DNA from: Ceratorhiza oryzae-sativae
Taxonomy: Eukaryota; Basidiomycota; Agaricomycetes; Cantharellales; Ceratobasidiaceae
Direction of reading: 5' to 3'
DNA length: 64,000 nt
Assembly: GCA_030998015.1 (NCBI GenBank)
Contig: JARWMV010000001.1
Location: forward strand, 1-64,000
Of this stretch, positions 30,401-41,167 are shown piece after piece; position 1 is the first letter of the stretch, and every line of letters starts with the position of its first letter. Made by a program: the position numbers and the translations under genes. The notes below the pieces were generated by a model. The model worked only from the letters and a program-made list of their open reading frames with translations, was not told where the DNA came from and did no database searches.

Positions 30401-30679
30401 AACCCACTTGAATTTCAAACATCATTGCTCATAATGTGTCAGCCAGCCAATTCAGAGCCCCAGTTCTTTGAACAAGAAATTTTCTTTAATGATCTCTCAT
30501 ACGTCCTCCCGGGTCACATGTGGCAAATCTTATCGGGATATCAATAAGCGCCCTCTAACCGAGACCGAATTTCGTGATGTAGCGTGCTAGGTCGATCCGG
30601 GCGTAGAGTGTCCAGGATGATACTTTGTCTTGAACGGCGTAAAATTTCTCTCTACATATACATCTATTTTATTTGCTTT
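27463..30679. other. Gene-poor interval (27.5-30.7 kb)
   Basis: I see no gene with convincing splicing or composition. A long + strand open frame at 27092-27976 overlaps exon 1 of the minus-strand gene and looks like its shadow. The one distinctive item is a C11...G14 inverted run at about 29719-29754. Confidence 0.35.
29719..29754. repeat. C-run/G-run inverted repeat
   Basis: About eleven C, AACCTTGCT, then about fourteen G. It can fold as a very stable G:C hairpin or a G-quadruplex. Run lengths are prone to sequencing error. Confidence 0.8.
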
Positions 30680-31021
30680 TTATCTCACAAAGAGTCTCTG
30701 AGACCTTACATCATTAGCGCATATAGTTAATGCATATACGAACAGATACACAGCACAACAACGTATTCCAATAGAAACCGGTACGGATGTAACGGGTCGT
30801 AATCTCTTCTGTACTTCAAAACGGAATCTATCTCTCACGGCAGGAGGCGAAACACGATATCGCATACTCAAGCGAAGCCCATCCACAAGCGTTTGATCCC
30901 AGATTCCAAAAACCTCGCGCTGATGACGTTGACGAATCAGGCCCGGATCAAATACGCCTCGATGAGCCGGCACGCGATACGTGGATCGGCGTACTCGGGA
31001 TCTATCTTTGTAAGTGTCCAT
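30680..31021 (-). CDS. Possible small protein, divergent to SDR
   Basis: A 113-residue intronless frame whose ATG lies 104 bp from the divergent SDR start. It is basic with several Arg-rich helical stretches (RQRHQREVFGIWDQTLVDGL, RDRFRFEVQKRL). The composition is protein-like up to VSIG, about residue 85. The last 28 residues are hydrophobic and less convincing, so an unseen intron is possible. No family recognised. Confidence 0.3.
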   Translation of the reverse strand: MDTYKDRSRVRRSTYRVPAHRGVFDPGLIRQRHQREVFGIWDQTLVDGLRLSMRYRVSPPAVRDRFRFEVQKRLRPVTSVPVSIGIRCCAVYLFVYALTICANDVRSQRLFVR

Positions 31022-31124
31022 CACAGCCCGTCACCAGCATTACTAAGTCTGAACGTACCAACGTGAACCATCACCCTGCCACCACCAGACCACAGGGCTT
31101 ACACACCACACTTTCAACTTGAAT

Positions 31125-32488
31125 ATGGGATCTTACATATCAAAGCCTCCCAGAACCGAAGCTAAACTTACTGGTCGAATCGCAATTGTTACTGGTGGCA
31201 AGTATGTTTGATATTAGTCATTTAATCACACCACGGTTGTTGAGGTCCCGTGGCTTTGGGTCTAGTCGTGGTATCGGGCTTTCTACCGTAAAGCAGCTTT
31301 ATGCCCTGGGCGCCACGGTTTACGTTGGAGCCCGCTCGGAGGATAAAGCGCGGAAGGCTATCGACCTAATTCGTAACGAAGTTCCAAGGTCGGATGGCCA
31401 ATTGAAGTCTTTGATAGCGGACATGTCGTCGATCAGGAAGGCCAAAGAGGCCGCAGAAAGGTTCCTCGCGATGGAAAATTACTTGGACATACTTAGTAAG
31501 TATCCGTTCGAGGAGGGCTGCTAAAGTTGGACTGAAATACCACATGCAGTTCTCAATGCTGCTATGTAAGTGTTTCGAGCCCAGTGACATTCTAGCTGAA
31601 CTTCATGACCCCCACAGTGCAGGGGATTACGAAACTAACGAGGATGGTATCGAAACTGCAATGGCAACAAAGTAAGCACCAACAATCAGTCGTATGAGCA
31701 GTTTTGACTAGCCATTCTGCTGCTAGTCATTTCGGCCCATTTGTGTTCACCAAAATGCTCCTCGATTTGATGAAAAAGACAAGTTCCAAACCCGGGTCCG
31801 ATGTTCGCATAGTGGCCGTAAGACTTTCGCAGGCTATGTCTCGGAAAAGATTAACAAGGATTGAGGCAGGTTTCTTCTGTGGTTCATGAGCAAGTCGATG
31901 GACTACCTATACAATTCAAAGACGAGGCCGAAGTGAGCGTTCCGTTCCCATCCAACAATAGCAACACCTGGTCGCAAATGATGGCTCGCTATGGTGAGTC
32001 CAAAAATGTGTTTGTTGCACAGAATTGACCAGAATGATCAGGACGGAGCAAATTGGCAAATGTCTTATTTGTTAACGAACTACAGAGTCGCCTAGAAGCC
32101 GAAAGGAGCGGCATAATTGCGCTTAGCCTGCACCCAGGCGCTGTCGCAACAGGTGCGTGAGACTCATTATGACGGCAAAATGTGTTCTAAGTATGAGAAT
32201 GGAGATGGTGCTATGGGTGTCGTCTCAGGGATACCCATTGTCGGTCGCTTTGCAAACCTGATTATTGGGTTATTCTTTGCCCACCCGGATGAAGGGGCCT
32301 TGACGAGCATGTTCGCTGCAACGAACCCCATAGTCCGAGCGGAACCCGACAAGTACAAAGGAAAATACTTGACCGCTGTGGATAAGGTCACTCCGTCTTC
32401 CGAGCTATCGCAAGATCAAGAACTTGCCAGGCGACTTTGGGAATTGAGCGAGAGGATTGTGGAGAGCAAAGCCACAGTTTCGACGTGA
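31125..32488 (+). CDS. Short-chain dehydrogenase/reductase
   Basis: Eight exons: 31125-31201, 31266-31495, 31550-31565, 31618-31671, 31727-31817, 31870-31993, 32042-32152 and 32229-32488. They total 963 nt, or 320 residues. Splicing restores the Rossmann motif TGGNRGIG (TGxxxGxG, NAD(P)-binding), the LNAAIAG stretch (NNAG equivalent), NHFGPFVFT, the catalytic Ser region (VAVSSVVHE) and YGRSK (YxxxK). All catalytic residues are therefore present, and length is typical. Nearest in style to fungal retinol-dehydrogenase-like/WW-domain-oxidoreductase-like SDRs that act on lipophilic or secondary metabolites. The substrate cannot be told. Exon 3 is only 16 nt. Confidence 0.92.
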
Positions 32489-32824
32489 AATGACGGGTAC
32501 TTAAATGCAATTTATCTAGAATTATTATGTCGCACATTGGTGGGGCGAAAAGAATCAGCCTGATATTAAGTTCAAGGCTGGAATGAATTACCATCGATCG
32601 TAAGTTACGTCATCAGAAAACCTCGTCATCGCCACTTAGGCGCCCAACCGATCAATGTTTACCAGAAGATCCGATCAGGGACCATGTTGACCGGGGCTCT
32701 CTCTCCGACACGGGATCCGTCTGTCAAACCTTTTGTACGACGTGCATGTCCCGCTCTTTACGTATCCCTCCTTCACCCCACACAAACCCTCTTGTACTTT
32801 GCGTCGTCAGAGTTGAAATTCACG

Positions 32825-33838
32825 ATGATAACTAAAACGCTAAATGTCTATGCTTACAATCTGCGCGAGTGAGTGTGACAAGTGCCACGACTAATGGTGT
32901 CGCTCTAACTGCTCGGATGAGCAGGGACACAACCATCATGTTCATGTTCGAGCCACCTGACAACAAGACTATTTTCAAAAATCAATTTCCCATTGTCTGG
33001 AGTAGGTAGACATGTCCTGTCAGCGGCGAGGCGAATTAAAACCGAATTAATTTCAGAGCCATCACGTTCCCCGCTGGCGGGCATTGCAAAGCGAAGGTTC
33101 AATATACAGCGCGACCTGCTTTCGGGTGTACCCAAACGGTGAGTTGTCCGTTCTACGTGGAGTATCCGACGATCAAATGACGGTTCGACCAGGACGAGGA
33201 ATACGTCGTGGGTAGTACGGCTTGGGAAGAAATCAAGGCGAGTTGGAAAATCCAGTTTGAGACTCCATGTTATTGAACTAACGTATCAGAGTGGAGTCAA
33301 AAGCAGTATATCTGGAGAGTATTTTGGCCGTCGACGGGACTCTGACGAAAAAGGATGCTCCGACCACACTTTAATCTGCACAATTCTACCAAAAAGCGGG
33401 CGAATTTAAGTATCGGTTGGTATTCGGCAGCTTTGAACGATAGGCAGACTCATGGGTCATTAGGCTTTGTCAAAGGGGAGGGCATCGACCAGCGTTACAC
33501 TCCAGTTCTACTTTGGAAAGGTGTTGGGTGAGTGAATATTCCCCCCGTCCAAAACTCGACACCAAGTGCCTTTCAGCGCAAACTGCAAAATATCAGCTAA
33601 ATTTACGCCCATTCTCAACGCATATGTCACCCAGACTTACAAAAGTGAGTTGCTCCGAAATTTCAAGACTACCTTGCTGACCGCTCGCTCGAAAGGTTCC
33701 GAGATGCTGCGTTGGGAAGCAGACGTCGATCCCATATGGTCTTGCAACCTGGACGAGCTCGACGACGTCACTGGCTGGAACCTCTTTGAGGATTTTCGCT
33801 CTGGAGCGTTTTTCCTCGAGGAGGCCTACAACCCCTAG
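32825..33838 (+). CDS. Unknown protein, central part of model uncertain
   Basis: Supported exons: 32825-32868, 32925-33005, 33057-33138, one starting at 33193, and a C-terminal part made of about 33448-33528 plus 33566-33838. The N-terminus (TLNVYAYNLR, TFPAGGHCKAKVQYTARPAF) and the C-terminus (TPVLLWKGVGANCKI, ending FFLEEAYNP) look like one beta-rich protein. Between 33290 and 33447 I find only frames with stops (VESKAVYLESILAVDG, then TAA, then FYQKAGEFKYRLVFGS, then TAG). The copy may be broken by one or two mutations or contain an unseen intron. Family not recognised, but the pattern resembles other fungal beta-sandwich proteins. Lies 340 bp after the SDR on the same strand. Confidence 0.5.
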
Positions 33839-34784
33839 CCGCGTGCTGCTTGCAGCCAACCACAACCTTTCGGCTCGTGTTTAATATATCATCTATCACG
33901 TCCGTGATTCGTTTGTATCCGCTTGATTCACTACCAATGGACTGAATGTGTACCGCGGCTGCTTTTTTATTTATTGATTTCGTTCGATTGAATCAATGCC
34001 ACCTTTAGTTGAACAGCCTGGGTAAACGAAATAATCTCGTTTCCCGGAACCGGACAAGCGCCGTCCGATTGATTCTCGGGGGCGCTCCTCCGTACACGGC
34101 TGATCTCACTCCGATGAATGAGAGTCTAGTTGAGAACGCCGTTCCTAGCGCCCACGATCAGTGTTGATATGGAGATCGATATCAGCCCCTACATCGAACT
34201 GCCACGGGCGGCGAATTGCCTCTCCCGATCCGGGTATGGTTGGATGGGTAGGGGATTCCAGGAGTTGATCACAATCTTTCAAGGTGGACGCTACTTCTTG
34301 TATGTGATGATGTGAGAGAACTTACTAATGCATTAACTTTCTGGAGATGCCACTGGAATCCTAATGCCCCAGCCTCCACAATCTCTTCGGCAACCGATTT
34401 CCATTCGTCACCGTATGCGTAGCACCTGATCCACCTAACCCATTTTTATTTATTGATATCTTCACACTCGAACCACAGGACGCTCCAAAGCCCTCGCTCA
34501 ATATATTTCTTTTTTGGCTTTTTAGGTAGTTCGCCATTCTGGTTGCCAACTCGATCCAGGTTATGGCTTGCACACACCCCCTGTACCATTTGAAATTTCC
34601 TTCCCAGTTTCAACTCGACGTGAGAATATATGCGATTTTTTGCCTGAGATCTGATCTGCGACGCGAAGAATACAGGTCGAGTCAACTGCCATTCGAAAAC
34701 GGGGGCAACATTTGGTGCAAAGCTATTGTCCATATGCAGGGCGAAACATTGCACCTCAGCTTGCCGGAAAACCAAGTTTCCTTT
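33839..34784. other. Intergenic between two converging genes
   Basis: About 0.95 kb between two converging gene ends. AT-rich, with several short frames but no splice-supported gene. Confidence 0.4.
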
Positions 34785-36909
34785 CTACTCTTGTTTCAGC
34801 TCGTCCAACAAACTCGGATCTCTAGCCTTCAACGTGCACTTTAAACCATCCGCTCGACTAATTGACAAGTCAACCATTTCGAAAAGCAACTGAAACAGAG
34901 CACTCACAATTCCGGATCCTTTTTCATCAAAGGCCGAGGCTCGATAACCGTTCCGTCCTCGTTTACGCCTTTATCAATCTCAAATACCGTCAGAATATAT
35001 GCAAACGCGATCAAAAGATTCGAATTTGCAAAATGCAAGCCTGGGCACCGGCTGCTTCGAATAAGCCGTATGTTTTTCTAGATAACTCTGGGAGTCGACT
35101 TACCGACGGCCGTACCCAAAAGCGTGGTTAGAAGGCACCGAAGGATCGAGGAAGCGATCAGGATCAAATGTTTCTGGGTTAGGATAGATCGATTCGTCAC
35201 GGGTGACTGCCCTATGACATGTGTCAAGGCGCTCGTAATGTCGTTGCAGAGGTGTGCGACTCACCAAACGTTTGCAAACTAGGCCCTATTTGTCAGTCTC
35301 GATCGAGTTGGGGATGTGAATATGCTCACACGATACTTCGAGCCGGTATAGCATATCCATTATATGCGTCCAGTTCCATAGTGGCATGAGCAACGGCTGT
35401 TGGCAGGATTCCTCAGCGCGGAACCTACCCACACGGCCTCGACTCACAAACAGGGAGAACAGGAATCCAGCGCATTGATTCCTTCAACACCCTCGAAAGG
35501 TATGGGAGTTTCATGACGTTCGTAGGGTCAGGCAGCCGAGTAGTTGGGTCTAGCACGCTCAAAACTTCTTCGCGCGCACGAGCTTGGACTTTTGGGTACA
35601 GCTGCATGGCAATGATGAACGTAGTCATGGCGATCAATGTCTGAGAGGGGCGGTGAGACAGATTTCGTCGAGTTGGAGAACGATCGCTCGCTCACCGTGT
35701 CGAAACCGGCTAGGAAATGTCAGATATTATTTCAATTGTCGATAGTTGTATGAAATCACATACCACCATACATGACTCCCGCGTTATCGCGTGTGACCTC
35801 TTCAAATGACAGCAAATCTCGCCTTTTCGACACATCCGGCTCTTCGTCGTCTCCAAAATCTCCCTCTGACAACGAGCGCGACACATATGATGGAAGAGCC
35901 GTGCCCTTTGCCTAAATCGCGACTGAATTAAGTCCGACAAGCCAGTAACCTCCAAACTCACCATCTCGTTTTTAACCCATTCAAACGGCGCCTCAATCGC
36001 CACGTTTTTTAGCTCCCTTGCTTTACGGGCGAATTTTTTAAAATGCGCCCCGGGCATCCAGTCGGGAATATACTTTAGCACTGGGAAAAGGTTGACGAGA
36101 AACTGGACGCCAGAGCCTTGTGCGAACATTACGACGAGGTCGTGCATTTGCTGGAGCAAGGGATCGGAAGTGCCGTCCTCTGGAAGCCGATAACCATATG
36201 TGCCAGCGAGAATAGACGAGGCTGACCAGCTGGCCAGGGCACTGCGTTCAAAGGCTTGTACGATTCGATATGTGGGCTTACTGTTGCAGGTCTTTGTAGA
36301 ATGACCGGTCTCCATGATCTAATAGTTTGACCATCAAGTTTCGGGCTGCGGCGATCTGAGCCGGCCAATAGTTTGGAATAGCAGATTCTTGCATATGAAG
36401 CTGAATCCCTTTTCGGAGTTGGCGCCATCGTGGGCCATAACGGTTGATCGTAACGAGACCTCCAAGGTTCATTCTGACGATAGTCTACTCACCGCATCCA
36501 ACGACGGCGAAACTGACTCACAAGCGCTCGTCTGTGACCATTGGAGCACTCGGTCGGTCGGCATATATAGCCTTCTTGTCGACCAGGTCCATGATGGATC
36601 GATGCGAGTTGAGAATAATGATCGTATTTCCCAACGCGCTAAACGAGATCACATCGCCTATGTAGGGTTTAGTCGCGCGTCAAACATCCAGCTGAGCAAC
36701 GTACTGCCGAGCTTTTTGCTCCATTCAGCATACTTAATCCATTCGTAATACTTTGGAATGTCCTTGATATTTCCAAACAGAACATGCTTTGGGGGAGAAG
36801 GAGGGAGTGGTTGCGAGGCGTTCGGGTAGTGGTAGCGATAGTAGACGAGACCGAGTGTGCCAAACGAGATTGCGGCGACTAGTTGCGAGGAGGTGGCCAT
36901 GGTGGACAA
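34785..36909 (-). CDS. Cytochrome P450 monooxygenase
   Basis: Twelve exons: 36909-36705, 36657-36522, 36473-36282, 36241-35962, 35911-35764, 35709-35696, 35640-35448, 35396-35332, 35278-35265, 35211-35104, 35051-34908 and 34857-34785. They total 1572 nt, or 523 residues. An N-terminal membrane anchor (SSQLVAAISFGTLGLVYY) and a Pro-rich hinge (PLPPSPPKH) are followed by a C-helix WRQLRK, an I-helix AGFDT (oxygen activation), the K-helix KESMRW (ExxR) and the heme loop FGYGRRRCPG (FxxGxRxCxG) with its Cys ligand. ER-bound. It resembles fungal CYPs annotated as O-methylsterigmatocystin-oxidoreductase-like; the substrate is unknown. Two exons of 14 nt each carry AGFDT and the FANVW segment. Intact. 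The ATG at 36900 is an alternative start. Confidence 0.93.
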
Positions 36910-37033
36910 GACCAGACACGTGGGATGATTAAATCCGCCACCCCGACGTCTCTTCCAATCGCCGGGCCCATATCTCCATCCACGTGTGCGACTTGCCGTC
37001 GAAGGCAGCGAAGTGGTGGCCCTGGTCGAATCC

Positions 37034-40000
37034 TAGGGATCAGCATGGTAGACGAAGATCCGGTAGTTCACGGTGGCTCCGTGCGGTGCCGAAGTGGTAC
37101 GGTGCTGGAATATTCCAGAGGCCATTTGAAATTCACCGTACCGTACCGCGAACCGTGCGGTTATACCGGGCCAAGCCGCGGTGCTGACTCATATAAGCGC
37201 TGGCGCACGTTATTTGTGGATAGCTAAAACCCGAGGGCAAGTACGTCGGCCTTGAGTTCAGTAAGCGAATCTACAGAATTCTGGGACATTCGTACAGCCG
37301 CGTTGGCCTCTCTCGGTGTATATAAGGCGTGTAATTGCAGATGGAATCAGCTCCTAACTACCCCTATTACTTGCACGATTGAGCTTTCAATGCCAACTGT
37401 CCTCTCAAAACCTGTCGTACCTCCCGGAGAATGGCCGTCCTCTAAGAAGCGTAGAGGCTTGAACTCCCTGTCCGATTTGGCTGCTTGGAACTATTCTGAC
37501 CAAGAAATAATAGGTACGTATGCAAACAACCTTGATGTCATTAGCACCGCGGCTTTAATCATGGCTTTATGTGTCGTAGAAGCGGCAGAGGAGACCTGGA
37601 GATCTGTAGCTTACAGTCACTACAGAGTCGAACTGTGCCGCATATATAACAATCAAGTTGATCCGCCGGCGCCTCAGCAAATGTGGTTCAGGTTTATGTG
37701 TAAATACAACAACCCCGACCATAAGCCTCACTATCGGGCTCGGACTAGGACAGGTGATGGTACTACGCCACTGCGTGAGGGCCTCGAAAAGTGCAATTCA
37801 AAACGCTCGGCTACATCGACAACCAACTTGAGTTTATCCGAGACCTCTCCCTTGCCATATTCCGAGGCAAAGCATAGAGCAATACTCGCACTATGGAGCG
37901 CAAGCTCCCACCGTTCATTCGAGTCACTCACCGACGAGTTTCACCGCATGGAAGTCGACTACTTGCGCCCAGGAACCACCTTACCTTCATCGTCTACCTT
38001 GTCTCGAGATGTCCGGCTTGTGCATGCCAGTTATGCCCCACATATTCGAACATATTTTCAGGTATGAATTTCGTCCTCCATGCAGCTATTAGCTTATTTA
38101 CCGATATTGTTGATAGAGCATACAGTCCGCAGTTCATCTAGCAATCGATGGATGGACAAACCCTATTTCGGAGTCTTACCTGGGTGTGGTAGTTGTCTGG
38201 TTCGATGAAATGAAGATGCATCGATGCATCCTTGAGTTTATCAGGTAACTGCTCATAAGATGTGCGCATATATGGATTCAAATGACTTACTCACTGTCGT
38301 TAGGTTAACATCCGCTCATACCGGTGAATACCTAGCCACTGAGCTCGCTTCATGCCTTCGTCGATATGGACTCGAGGGCAAGGTATGTAAATAACTATGT
38401 AGTGACAATGGATCACCATATTAACAACAATCAGATTCTCGCAGCGGCGCTTGACAATGCCAGCAATAACCTCACCATGGTCCGCTATCTTGAAAATAAG
38501 ATCAAGGGATTCTTGGGAGAGCGATCATATGTGCGGTGCCTTGCGCATATAATCAATCTGATGGCCAAGGTAAGCCATACTGTATAGTTAATACATTCAA
38601 AAACGATATATATTGATTTCTAACTTCTTCAGGCATTCATGCTCCCGTTTTCACGGCCATCTAAGCGGACAAAACAGGTACTCAATTGCAACAAGATGGA
38701 AGGGCCACCTAAATTGCCCATGCGACCAATACAAGAGTTTTTACAGTTACAACAGACTGAGATCGGTACCGAGAATGAAGAACTAGATTCGCCAACCTCA
38801 GCGGAAGTTGACGAGTCGGAATTTGAACATGATACTCTAGTAGCCCAGGAAAGTGTAGTAAAGGCAATTGAGCAATTGTATGCTCACTATGGGATTGCTC
38901 CAACCAAACCACAGCTGCAGAGTGCACAGGATATTATGCCGAAGGCAGGTTTTTTGGTTGTCACCTTGAGTCCATAAATGACTTCCATGATAGGTTGCTG
39001 GTCTAGCTCGCTGTGTCGATGAGTCAACGTCACTCACAATCAGCTTCCATGAAGCAATCTCGCTTTTCCCAGCACTCAAGGAATCAGGACGAAAATCACT
39101 CTCCCAACGTGTACCGACACGGTGGAGCTCTGATCAACACGCATTGGATGACCATATTCACCTTCGACAGCCAGTTCAGTGGCTTACTGCCCAGCCTGAC
39201 TTGAAGCTCCAGCGATTTTGCTTGAAGGAAGAGCAGTGGCTGCTTGCCGACGAGTTAAATGAAGCGCTTGAGGTGAGTGTTGCTCCTGTAGTTTGCATGT
39301 ATCACTTTAACGCATACATACAGGTTTTCGAGGTTCTGACCCTACATTTCTCTGCAGGAAGTGTCCCACTAGTCCATGAAACACTCCCAAAACTGGTGGA
39401 GCTGAAAGAAACTCTCGAGATGATGAGAGATAGCTCTGATATCAGTCCTGTAACTCGAGTTGGCGCCCAGGCAGCGCTGAATGTCTATGATAAGTACATG
39501 GATAACATGAGTATATGCGAAGTCTATTTCATTTCGCTTGGTGAGTTAACATTACTTTGTGTACTATATGCGCTGGTTTAAACTGTTTTTTTTTTTTTGT
39601 TTCAGTCATGTGTCCAGACGTTAAAATGAACTGGCTCCGCAAGCATTACACAAGCCAATCTGTGGAAAGGATTCGTCAGATGGTGTGCGCTCGATTTCAC
39701 ATTGTCAACTCGTCAGCAGACTCCAAGCCTGTAGTCTCTGACAAACCCGCTGGCAAGGTATTTATAAATATATCAATACCACTCAACATCCATTCTTCAT
39801 CCTAACATCCGCTCTGTAGGCTACAAACCGCTGGATTCGGCCATCGACTACATCGAATCACGCTCATAAGGACTCGATCGAAGCCTACCTTGAAGATGAG
39901 GTTATTTCGTTGGCAGGCTATGGTGGATTATTGCCTTATTGGTCTAGCATGCTTGAAACGACGCCGCGCTTAGCTCGGTTTGCGCTCAATTACCTCACAG

Positions 40001-40440
40001 CCCCGGGTAAGTTGATTTGGCAAACAAGTCCTATGCATATATCTTACAATTCTACCAAGCGACTTCAGTAGACGTTGAGCGTGCCTTTTCTGCTGGTCGT
40101 TTGACCGTTAATCACCTACAGCATAATATGTCCGCGCAAACGTTTGAGGCCAAGATGGCTCTTGGATCCTGGTACGGCACTCCGCTACTGCCAGAGATTG
40201 ACCAGATTGCATCTATCATCTCGGAAGCGATGTAACACTACATTTAATTGATTCATGATTCTATGTCTTAAATATAACTATATGACTCATATTCACGGAC
40301 CACCACAGGGCACCGCGAAGGCACCGACTGGAACCGTTTACCATGCGGTAAATTTGCAATTATACCGGAGTCTACCGGAACTTACGTAACTACCGCGGTA
40401 AATACCACGAAGGCTACCGGACCTACCATGCTGATCCCTA
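37034..40440 (+). mobile_element. Complete hAT transposon, 3407 bp
   Basis: The left end TAGGGATCAGCATGGTAG is matched as an inverted repeat by the right end (18 bp perfect, then TCCGGTAG shared a few bases further in). It is flanked on both sides by the identical 8-bp target duplication TCGAATCC (37026-37033 and 40441-40448), the hallmark of hAT insertion. It encodes one intact spliced transposase. Subterminal regions contain repeated ACCG/CGGT-rich motifs, which in hAT elements bind transposase. Perfect duplications and an open frame suggest a recent insertion. Confidence 0.95.
37390..40235 (+). CDS. hAT transposase
   Basis: Ten exons: 37390-38061, 38126-38244, 38304-38382, 38435-38569, 38633-38948, 39007-39272, 39324-39540, 39606-39757, 39820-40006 and 40060-40235. 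They total 2319 nt, or 772 residues, without a stop. The N-terminal part has a BED-finger-like Cys/His region (FMCKYNNPDHKPHYRARTR). The catalytic core shows the typical VHLAIDGWTNPISESYLG and DNASNNLTM blocks, followed by RCLAHIINL. The C-terminal hAT dimerisation domain reads SVDVERAFSAGR and ends 50 residues later. In the family the protein cuts the element at its inverted repeats and reinserts it with 8-bp duplications. The ATG is the first in frame after an open but ATG-less stretch starting at 37252. Confidence 0.92.
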
Positions 40441-40448
40441 TCGAATCC

Positions 40449-41167
40449 CAATCTGTGCACGTGATCCGCGAATTCGACGTCACCTGACCACACGAATTCG
40501 TCCCATCATCATGAATCACACAGCGCCAACCACAAGCCGATTGGGATTTACGAACCCATGTGTTCTGCATATTGTGCAACCCAGAACTAACACTTGTACC
40601 CGTGATAATCTGCGCGGTCGCTCGTTTGCTCGCTTGGGTCTGCCTTGATACAAAACCATTGCCTCGGGCGAGATCCAATTGATCGCTTCCCTCGACGGGG
40701 AACCCCCCCCCCCTCCCCTCGCAAAGCTATTCTATGGACCCATGCTGAGCATCAGATCGACAAGCCTCAGCCTGTGCCTGTCCTCCCTCCCAGCTAAACT
40801 CAAAAGGCTCTGGCACTCTCGCGTACCTTTTGGTGCAATAGACCATCCGACAACTGAGATCATCCTGCGTGCCACACTTGCTGGCCAATTACCCGCTCCT
40901 TGGCGTCGATCTCTTTGACCTATCCTACTGGCTCATCCTATGCAGTCGTGCCGCTACTTGCGCTTCGACCAGGGCTACGTTGGTCTCGTGGTAAAGGGAC
41001 GCTCGCGGTCTTACGCATAGGGGCCGCTGGGAGCAGCTTGCGTAAGAGGTGTTAGAGCAAACTACCGAGATTCCCTGCCAATTCGAGGTTGTATCCGCTT
41101 TGCCAAAAACTTATATGAGAGGCGAGTAAGCGATTCAATCCACCACCCCTTCTTTCAACAAACGACC
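40449..41167. other. Intergenic, promoter side of the MFS gene
   Basis: No gene is seen. It contains a C-rich run at about 40702-40715 and a pyrimidine-rich stretch leading to the MFS start. Confidence 0.4.
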
